A stretch of DNA of 64,000 nucleotides from Microcystis wesenbergii NRERC-220 (GTDB lineage: Bacteria; Cyanobacteriota; Cyanobacteriia; Cyanobacteriales; Microcystaceae), in NCBI RefSeq assembly GCF_032027425.1, contig NZ_JAVSJA010000001.1, positions 4,228,001 to 4,292,000 of the forward strand. Reading direction: 5' to 3'. The notes under the pieces were generated by a model. That model searched no databases, was not told the DNA's origin, and saw only the letters and a program-made list of their open reading frames with translations. The position numbers and the translations under genes are program-made. Below, piece after piece: positions 58,387 to 64,000 of the stretch. Within the stretch, counting starts at the first letter, position 1; every line of letters begins with the position of its first letter.

Positions 58387-59019
58387 GCCACGACGAGTAG
58401 TAATGAAGGCAGAATGGCTAGAAAAAGGGGCTAACCCCAGATTTATCGTTACCAATTTACTCACAGATGCCCAAGAACTCTAGGATGATTTTTATGTCCA
58501 AAGAGGAGCTAGTTCGGAGCATAGAATTAAAGAATTAAAACTAGGAATCAAAGCTGACAGACTCAGTTGTCAAAAATTTATTGTCAATCAGTTTCGTCTG
58601 TTTTTATCTCAAGCTGCTTATATTTTGCTGCTGGGGATTCGGCAAGCAGCACAGGGGACAAGATTGGCAAAGGCGACAGTTTCTCGTTTAAAAGAAACTC
58701 TTATTAAAACTGCGGCAAAAGTTAGTGTTTCGGTCAGAAAAGTATTAGTTGAGTTAGCAGCTCATTGTCCATTTGCTTATGAAATTAGTCTAATTTCACA
58801 GCGACTTTCTAGTGGAGTTCAATTAATTTTTTTTTAAAGCCAAGCCTTCCTAGTATTATTGTATCTAAATGACAGTTTTAGTCGCTTTTTCAGGCTTTAA
58901 TTGTTAATTTTGTGCGGTTGATTAAGGATTTTTACTTACTTATTTAAACCCCAAAAAAACTGGATGTAAATCCAGTTTTTCGGGTTCCTTGTTTTTTGGT
59001 TCATGAATAATGCAGGTTA

Positions 59020-59255
59020 GCTGGTTAAATGTAGCCGAAACTGAACTAAGCGTCTTATCGAGGCAATGTTTAGATAGAAGGATTTCTAGCAAGGAAGAAC
59101 TGAAAAGGGAGATAGAAACATGGCAAAAAGAACGTAATCAGACTGCATCTACAGTAATATGGACGTTTACGACCAGCGATGCCAGGGTCAAGCTGAAACA
59201 TCTTTATCCTGTGTTTGAGGAGGAGGAATCGGGAGAATCTATTGCACCAAATTAG
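59020..59255 (+). pseudogene. IS630-A transposase, C-terminal piece
   Basis: Encodes SWLNVAETELSVLSRQCLD with the catalytic glutamate (NVAETE), then RRISSKEELKREIETWQKER and the end KHLYPVFEEEE. The IS right end follows 14 bp after the stop. Confidence 0.82.
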
Positions 59256-59271
59256 CTGAAACAGTCCACTA

Positions 59272-60370
59272 CAATTGAATAGGTAGCTAAGGCCATCTCA
59301 ATTCTCCTACCCGTTTCTAATTGCAGTTTTTCTAATCCACAACCACTTTTTAAAACAAAATGATAGCGTTCTATCAACCAGCGATAACTATACCAGCGCA
59401 CGCAGGTTATCGCCGATTCAAAGCTACTAATGTTCAGGCTAGTTAAGAGGAGCCAACTGATAGGATTAACTCCAGGATGAGGATTTTCTTCTTCAGCTAA
59501 AATTACCTGTAATTTGACCGGTTGACGAGGGTTCGCTTTCGAGTGATGCTTAGGTACTTGTATTTCAAAACTGGCCAATCTAACTGTTAGTTTAGCTAGT
59601 CTAGCCTCGTGATTAGGATTGCGTTTTACTTGCACATCTAGGCTACCACAGGCTTTTATTTCTCTGATGGATTGATGTAAATATTTAGTCTCTGGATGCC
59701 CTGAGCTTTGCTTATCTTCGAGATAGTTAACTTTTCGTTTATGAGTTCCTCGGATTAATAAATGAGAGTTAGGACTTCTTGATTGGGCAAATAAATCAAA
59801 TATGTCTGCCTCACAATCTCCGATTGTTACTACTTGAATTTCTTCGGGTATTTGTTGTTGTGTTTCTGATAAGGAATCTAACCATCTTTGACTTTCTTTT
59901 TCTTGGGTTTCTCTTTTTTTGCGTTGCTTGGCAATCCCTAAATTCTTTTCTTCTCTTGCCCAGACATATTGATTAATCAGTCCTAAAGGTATTCCTTGCG
60001 GTGACACTCCTAATGTGGTATGAACTTTGAGACCAAAGGATTTTTTATAATCTAGATAACCCATTCCTTTTTTGGCTTTTTGTGTCGTAAAGTCTAAACT
60101 TGTTGTGTCTTGAACTGCCAAAACTATTGGATGTTCTTTGATTCTTTCTACTGTACTTTTGGCTTGGGCGGCAATTAGATCTGAGGGGTGAAAATAGGGG
60201 GAATTCCAAAAGTCGTAGGTGGCACTCGCTGCGGCTAGATTTCCCGAAGCTTGTGGCACGCTTGTACTAGGTTGCCCAGCCAAGTTTTCTACAATACTGA
60301 TTAACCTTTTCTTTCTTCTGGTGTCCCCTAGGTCTGCATATTGTAATTCTTGGGCTGCCCATTTCTCCAT
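59272..60370 (-). pseudogene. Outer IS4/Tn5-like transposase, N-terminal piece
   Basis: From the ATG at 60370 (MEKWAAQELQYADLGDTRR), with an alternative in-frame start to 60421. The region VLAVQDTTSLDFTT has the first Asp, VVTIGDCEADIFDLF the second, and SYRWLIERYHFVLKSGCG the YREK-type glutamate. It ends ATYSIV at the IS630-A insertion, where the frame continues a few codons to a false stop at 59252. Confidence 0.87.
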
Positions 60371-60482
60371 TTTTTTGCTTACCTCCACCTTGATTCCTTC
60401 TTTCAAAACTATACCTATCAATCGTTTCCCCTTTTTTTAAGTTTCTTCTCTTTTTGTTAAGAAAGATCCGACTAATGGATAG

Positions 60483-60548
60483 CTTTTTAAGGGGGGCAGG
60501 GGGGATCGAGAGTAAAATTTATCTTCTATTTAAGTTAGAACGACTTAC
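60483..60548. repeat. G-run dispersed repeat, right part, before accB
   Basis: CTTTTTAAGGGGGGCAGGGG then GATCGAGAGTAAAATTTATC resembles 44770-44800. It is the right half of the repeat into which the outer IS inserted. Confidence 0.55.
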
Positions 60549-61043
60549 TTATTCGGGATTAACCCACATTAACGTCTGGCCAAATTCTACCGGTTCACCG
60601 TTAGCGACGGCGATTTCGACGATTTGCCCGGCTACTTCCGCTTCGATTTCGTTCATCAACTTCATCGCTTCGATGATACAAACCGTTTGTCCGACACGAA
60701 TCCGATCGTTTTTTTCCACGAAAGACGGTTCATCGGGAGCAGCAGCGCGATAAAAAGTGCCGACCATGGGAGAGGTAATCGCCAGCCATTTTTTATCAAC
60801 AGCGGCCGCCGCGGGTTCGGGAGTGGGGGTTTCTGGGACTGGGGTGGAACCGGCGGCTATCACTGGAGCGGCGACGGTGGCCGTCACCAACGGCAAGGGA
60901 GCGGCGAGAGGCCCAAGGGCAGTATTAACGGTTCCTTTGCGGATATTTAGCTCTAAATCTGCACTTTTCAGGCTAAATTCACTGATATCCGTTGCTGCCA
61001 ATGTTTTGATCAGTTCTCGAATTTCGTTGTAATCAATAGTCAC
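60549..61043 (-). CDS. accB: Biotin carboxyl carrier protein of acetyl-CoA carboxylase
   Basis: A 164-residue protein from the GTG at 61043 (TIDYNEIRELIKTLAATDIS); a TTG at 61064 would add seven residues unlike the family. A Pro/Ala-rich linker (about 60-85) leads to the biotinyl domain with the biotinylation site IIEAMKLMNEIEA. It carries carboxyl groups for malonyl-CoA synthesis. It follows efp on the same strand, the usual cyanobacterial order. Confidence 0.95.
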   Translation of the reverse strand: MTIDYNEIRELIKTLAATDISEFSLKSADLELNIRKGTVNTALGPLAAPLPLVTATVAAPVIAAGSTPVPETPTPEPAAAAVDKKWLAITSPMVGTFYRAAAPDEPSFVEKNDRIRVGQTVCIIEAMKLMNEIEAEVAGQIVEIAVANGEPVEFGQTLMWVNPE

Positions 61044-61208
61044 CGCTCTGAAATCCCCTCGCAAATAAAAAGCAACAAATCCAAATTCGCACCCACCAAA
61101 CTGTCGATTTTTCGCATCTAGCGGCTAAGTTTTGGGAAACAGGCTCATAAAACTGGGTTTAGTCCTAAACCCGTCCCTAAAAGCTCATTTCTGGGCTTCT
61201 GATCACAA

Positions 61209-61766
61209 TTATTCCCGTCCCAGATAGGAACCATCCCGGGTATCCACTTTAATCCTTTCACCGATGGAAATAAACAGGGGAACCATCACCTGCGCTCCCG
61301 TTTCTACGATCGCCGGTTTGGTGCCACCGGTGGCCGTATCTCCCTTGACTCCTGGATCCGTATCGGTGATTTCCAAGATTACCGAGGTGGGCAATTCCAC
61401 CTCTAACACTTGCTCATTCCAAAAGAGAATATTGACTTCCATTCCTTCTTTCAGATACTTGGCTCGATCGCCCATTTGTGCCGGGGTTAGAGTTGCTTCC
61501 TCAAAAGTCTCCATGTCCATGAAGACAAACTGATCGCCTTCTTTGTAGGTGTGCTGCATGGTGCGCTTTTCGATCGTGGCTGAGGGCAAGGTTTCCCCCG
61601 CCCGGAACGTCCGTTCTACCACGTTGCCGGTCTGGACATTTTTTAACTTGGTTCGCACGAAGGCCGATCCCTTACCCGGTTTGACGTGCAGGAATTCTAC
61701 CACCCGCCAGACAGAGCCATCTATCTCGATGGTTGTGCCACTCCGAAAGTCGTTACTCGAAATCAT
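61209..61766 (-). CDS. efp: Elongation factor P
   Basis: A 185-residue protein starting [20 protein letters not shown]. The tip loop [19 protein letters not shown] contains the lysine that is often modified. The three OB/KOW domains are complete to [23 protein letters not shown] relieves ribosome stalling at polyproline. 165 bp separate it from accB. Confidence 0.96.
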   Translation of the reverse strand: MISSNDFRSGTTIEIDGSVWRVVEFLHVKPGKGSAFVRTKLKNVQTGNVVERTFRAGETLPSATIEKRTMQHTYKEGDQFVFMDMETFEEATLTPAQMGDRAKYLKEGMEVNILFWNEQVLEVELPTSVILEITDTDPGVKGDTATGGTKPAIVETGAQVMVPLFISIGERIKVDTRDGSYLGRE

Positions 61767-61914
61767 GAAATGCTGTTTAGGCCAAGAAAGATCAACATTC
61801 CATTTTACATACTTCCTGTACCCAAAAAAACTTTTTTCCCGCCCGTACAGCTAAGGGGTAGGTGGCAGGAGGGGCAAGCCAGGTATTGCCGAGGGTTACG
61901 GACGAAGAACCCAA

Positions 61915-62091
61915 AACGAGTATATTCAGTTTCTGCATATAGCATTAGGCTCTCTTAGAGAACTAGATACACAGCTAATCATCGCTAAAAAAGTTAAATT
62001 AGCTACTCCTGAACTATTTGACCCAGTTTTAGAATAATTCGATAGGATGCCAGGGATTTTAGTCTCTACTATTCAAAAGTTAAAGTCTTGA
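61915..62091 (+). pseudogene. Remnant of a four-helix-bundle (S23/Avd-like) protein
   Basis: The frame reads NEYIQFLHIALGSLRELDTQ and LIIAKKVKLATPELFDPVLE, then a TAA at 62035-62037, then FDRMPGILVSTIQKLKS and TGA. This is the C-terminal two-helix part of the four-helix-bundle family often found as insertions in rRNA or near diversity-generating elements. The N-terminal part is absent. Confidence 0.65.
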
Positions 62092-62164
62092 TTTCTCTTC
62101 CTACCCCCTGCCCTGCCTGCTGCCTCTCTCTGTGCGGGGATTTCAGACTTAACGGGAAAAGTAA

Positions 62165-62320
62165 GGTCAGTAGTCAGTAGTCAGTAGTCAGTAGTCAGGA
62201 GTCAGGAGAATTAAGAATGAATAATGAGCAATTAAATGCTCTATTTAGGGATTTTAGGCAATTTTATGCCTATTTTTCTCATTTTTGCCCTCTCAAAAAT
62301 TAATTATGCAAGAGGTTTAA
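62165..62320. repeat. MITE family 2, copy 4
   Basis: Contains GTCAGTAGTCAGTAGTCAGG, then the AATTAAGAATGAATAATGAG and AATTAATTATGCAAGAGGTT blocks. The right end is well conserved; the left end is unclear. Confidence 0.65.
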
Positions 62321-62395
62321 GGAAAAAAGATTGCAGATGCTCATGACCTCAAAAGAAGAGCAAGCGTTAGCGGAATAGGCCGCTCTTATTGCAAT

Positions 62396-62492
62396 TATAG
62401 CGGTTTTCACAGAAGTGAGTCCCGATTGAAACGCTGAAAGGCCTATCTATCAAGGGATTTACTATACCTTATTAGACTGAAAACCGCTATAA
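62396..62492. repeat. Palindromic MITE family 3 relative
   Basis: Inverted ends TATAGCGGTTTTCA and TGAAAACCGCTATA match over 14 bp. 97 bp long, with no coding capacity. Confidence 0.7.
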
Positions 62493-62665
62493 CAATATCG
62501 GAAGTTATAGCGTTTTTCAGTCTGCTGAGGTACAAAAGTTATGGGTTTTAGGCACTCATGCAAGAGGCACTCATGCAAAAGGGAAGAACGCTAAAACCGA
62601 GGGTCTTCACCTGACATTTATGATAAAATCAGGGGACTGACTGACATCTGATTACTGATATAACC

Positions 62666-62983
62666 ATGACGGGTGTGGACTTACAGCAATTATTACTAGA
62701 AAAATGGGGTCGTTCCTACGATATCCAGCTGCGACGCATCAAAGATAAGGTTCATGTCCAGATAATGTGGAAATATCTCGAACAAGCCTCTTTTCCTCTC
62801 TCCGAGTCTGAATATCTGCAACATCTCAATGCGATCGCTAATTATCTCCACGAATGGGGTGGTGTTAGTCAATTTCAAGCTTTTATCCGCGAAACCCGTG
62901 AGCGTCCCCGTCTCGGTAAAGCGGTTAGTTTGCCCCTAGATCTAGGTGAAAGGGCATCGGAATGGCTGATCAGCGATCAGTGA
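62666..62983 (+). CDS. DUF3067 family protein
   Basis: A 105-residue protein (LLLEKWGRSYDIQLRRIKDK, VQIMWKYLEQASFPLSESEY, NAIANYLHEWG). The family is found in cyanobacteria and plastids and has no known function. It ends in a region with a bidirectional terminator. Confidence 0.82.
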   Translation: MTGVDLQQLLLEKWGRSYDIQLRRIKDKVHVQIMWKYLEQASFPLSESEYLQHLNAIANYLHEWGGVSQFQAFIRETRERPRLGKAVSLPLDLGERASEWLISDQ

Positions 62984-63037
62984 TCAATTTGAGATCAGGC
63001 AGGGGGGGAGATTCAGATAATCTCTAGCTACAAAAAA

Positions 63038-63070
63038 AAGGCGCTAAGTCTCACCTTAACGCTTGTTTTT
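63038..63070. terminator. Hairpin terminator between DUF3067 and PEP-CTERM genes
   Basis: GGCGCTAAGT/ACCTTAACGCT pairs imperfectly with a 3-nt loop, with an A8 run on the left (T run for the minus-strand gene) and T6 on the right. It can serve both convergent genes. Confidence 0.7.
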
Positions 63071-63094
63071 TCCATTGTTTTTGAATGACAGCGA

Positions 63095-63748
63095 CTAGCT
63101 CTTGCGACGAGCGAAAGCACCAGCACCAGCAACGGCTAAGATACCGAGAATAGCAGAAGGTTCGGGGACGGCTACAGGGACAGGTACATCGGTTTTTGTG
63201 AGATCTAAAGTATATGTTCCCGTCACGGCCCCGGGAAGACCCACTAATTGGAAGGCGATGGTGAAACCTCCCAGAACATTGAGGACAGAAGGCTCAGTAA
63301 AAGTCGCAGGACCGCTTACAGTATAAACAGTCTGGAAAAGACCAGCGCCAATAGATACGTTTGTGCCGATAGCACTGGTAGGAGTGACATTAGCGGTTAC
63401 AAGACCAGGACCGGTCGTTATGGTAGTAAAACCAGGTGCAGGATCAGGAGGGGGAGAAAAGATGAATGCCCCTCCAGAACCAGTGCCGTTTAATGTAAAA
63501 GGGCCAGGAAGGGTAACGTTAGCAGCTGTCACCCCCGTAAATTGACCAGTCCCGCCTGTTACGCTGGTGACGCTTGTGGGAGTAAGGACTGGGTTCAAGG
63601 TTCCCCACGGACTGATGGTTGCATCCCCGGTGATGGTTAAAGTGCTTAAAGTAACCGCCTGAGCAGCGCCGGCAAAGCTGAAAGCGGCAACACTGCCAGC
63701 GATGGCAAGAGCACCGGTGGTTAGTTGTCTAGAGATGTTTGCAATCAT
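63095..63748 (-). CDS. PEP-CTERM sorting-domain protein
   Basis: A 217-residue exported protein. The signal peptide is about 1-31 (LAIAGSVAAFSFAGAAQA). The body is Thr/Gly/Val-rich, low in charge and likely beta-rich. The C-terminus VPEPSAILGILAVAGAGAF and ARRKS is a PEP-CTERM anchor (VPEP, membrane helix, basic tail), recognised by an exosortase-like enzyme. Its function is unknown; secreted or surface material is likely. Confidence 0.9.
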   Translation of the reverse strand: MIANISRQLTTGALAIAGSVAAFSFAGAAQAVTLSTLTITGDATISPWGTLNPVLTPTSVTSVTGGTGQFTGVTAANVTLPGPFTLNGTGSGGAFIFSPPPDPAPGFTTITTGPGLVTANVTPTSAIGTNVSIGAGLFQTVYTVSGPATFTEPSVLNVLGGFTIAFQLVGLPGAVTGTYTLDLTKTDVPVPVAVPEPSAILGILAVAGAGAFARRKS

Positions 63749-63882
63749 TTCGGGTTGTAGTTTATTTTTTAGTGCGAAGCACGAAGAATTGTTCTATACC
63801 TCTACATAATTTATAACTTCAGCTAGCTCAAAATATTCTAAAGATTTTATAAAAATTGATCGATACAGATTTTCTGATAAAA

Positions 63883-64000
63883 ATGCTCAAGACTGTTCTC
63901 CATTCCCCCTTCCGGGAGCATCTCACTTGTGCAGCAAGTATTAATGCTTATGTCAGTCAAAAACTAGAAAATATTGAACTTGATCAAAAAGAGAAATGGG
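63883..64000 (+). CDS. Start of an unidentified gene running off the right edge
   Basis: An ATG at 63883 opens 39 codons without a stop to the edge (LKTVLHSPFREHLTCAASIN). I do not recognise the protein. Its start is 134 bp from the divergent PEP-CTERM gene. Confidence 0.4.
   Translation, partial: MLKTVLHSPFREHLTCAASINAYVSQKLENIELDQKEKW

Larger units (their letters stand above)
56157..58837 (+). pseudogene. IS1380 transposase, split and with an internal TAG
   Basis: The N-terminal part (56157-57064) has LDLSSDAGVLLVRQAE, the catalytic ILLDIDGWDALTHG and IILRGDAGFSLPEI. The IS4-like element cuts it after GTWKEPR. The C-terminal part (58387-58837) has GASSEHRIKELKLGI with the glutamate, and QAAYILLLGIRQAA. 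TAG at 58481-58483 interrupts QELxDDFYVQ. A TTG at 56151 would add two residues. Confidence 0.87.
55954..59016 (+). mobile_element. IS1380-family element, split by an IS4-like element
   Basis: Inverted ends CCTGCATTATTCATGA (55954) and its complement ending at 59016. TTAG flanks both sides (55950-55953 and 59017-59020), a 4-bp duplication as expected for IS1380. Net length without the inner IS is about 1.73 kb. Confidence 0.9.
51838..59017 (+). repeat. MITE family 1 copy in IS630-A, split by IS630-B and IS1380
   Basis: The left part 51838-51957 (AGCTGCCCGCGCATTTAAATTG to AAATGCGTCT) is almost the whole element. Its last bases, TTAGCT, are separated by IS630-B (inserted at TA) and IS1380 (inserted at TTAG). 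The outer TA pair is 51836-51837 and 59018-59019; removing all of it rejoins PRNG-SWLNVAE. Confidence 0.8.
49473..59269 (+). mobile_element. IS630-A, a split IS630-family element
   Basis: Inverted ends CTGGACTGTTTCAGCTAA (left) and GTGGACTGTTTCAGCTAA (complement of right), flanked by TA (49471-49472 and 59270-59271). Its own sequence is 49473-50277, 51645-51837 and 59020-59269, about 1.25 kb when joined, the normal IS630 size. The pieces encode one transposase when read in order. Confidence 0.87.
47876..60482 (-). mobile_element. Outer IS4/Tn5-like element, split by nested insertions
   Basis: Terminal repeats CTATCCATTAGTC+ATCTTTCTTAAC occur at both outer ends (47876 and, inverted, 60482). 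Flanking CTTATCAAGG and CTTTTTAAGG agree at 8 of 10 positions, a worn target duplication. The element's own sequence is in three pieces: 47876-48183, 49382-49472 and 59272-60482, which add up to 1.61 kb. The pieces rejoin to one transposase frame. Confidence 0.85.
61767..62665. other. 900-bp region of repeats and gene debris upstream of the DUF3067 gene
   Basis: Holds the pseudogene at 61915-62091, a MITE family 2 copy (62165-62320), a palindromic family 3 relative (62396-62492) and a truncated family 3 copy (62516-62600). No intact gene. The promoter for the DUF3067 gene would lie in the last 60 bp. Confidence 0.7.

Overview
The window is chromosomal DNA from a unicellular cyanobacterium of the Microcystis type. 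The basis is a photosystem I gene (psaD) next to trpE, a HemJ-type protoporphyrinogen oxidase, a PII protein with the Ser49 phosphorylation loop, cyanobacterial families DUF3727, DUF3067 and DUF4079, GCGATCGC octamers, many heptanucleotide repeat arrays, and a very heavy load of insertion sequences and small inverted-repeat elements. The genus is inferred; no 16S gene is present.

Layout. Positions 1-25900 are a mosaic of short housekeeping units: an RND efflux permease running off the left edge, a NlpC/P60 peptidase, an LCP cell-wall protein with a pentapeptide-repeat protein, trpG, an iron ABC permease carrying the stump of a PIN toxin, psaD-trpE, a pseudopilin, gloA, a CYTH phosphatase, nusB, a helicase, hemJ, an ECF sigma factor with its anti-sigma partner, ackA, trxA, dprA, yebC, a metal ABC permease, surE and tRNA-Arg(CCG). 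Positions 26285-28149 hold a phosphoribosyltransferase, a DUF4079 protein and glnB. Positions 28752-40057 are the S10/spc ribosomal protein cluster in the usual order from rplC to secY and adk. Heptamer arrays interrupt it at several intergenic points, and it stops abruptly at adk.

Positions 40141-45636 are an accessory block bounded by two 363-bp direct repeats. It contains a single gene fusing a nuclease-like (HsdR-N) domain to a DNA methyltransferase. A 1.84-kb insertion sequence with a 9-bp target duplication has cut this gene in two; removing the IS restores a 741-codon reading frame.

After glmS (45814-47715) comes a 12.6-kb nest of mobile elements (47876-60482). Junction by junction it resolves as an IS4/Tn5-like element holding an IS5-like element and an IS630-family element (IS630-A). 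IS630-A holds an IS701-like element and a small inverted-repeat element. The small element holds a self-inserted, partly triplicated second IS630 (IS630-B, itself carrying an ISL3 and a MITE) and an IS1380, which in turn holds another IS4-like element. Most junctions show clean target duplications, so the order of insertion can be read.

The right end (60549-64000) returns to core genes: accB-efp, a 0.9-kb stretch of element debris with a broken four-helix-bundle gene, a DUF3067 protein, a PEP-CTERM exported protein and the start of an unidentified gene.

The main discovery content is in the mobile DNA: at least four families of small TA-targeting or IS-derived inverted-repeat elements, two of them with filled and empty target sites inside the same window, and the interrupted nuclease-methylase fusion.
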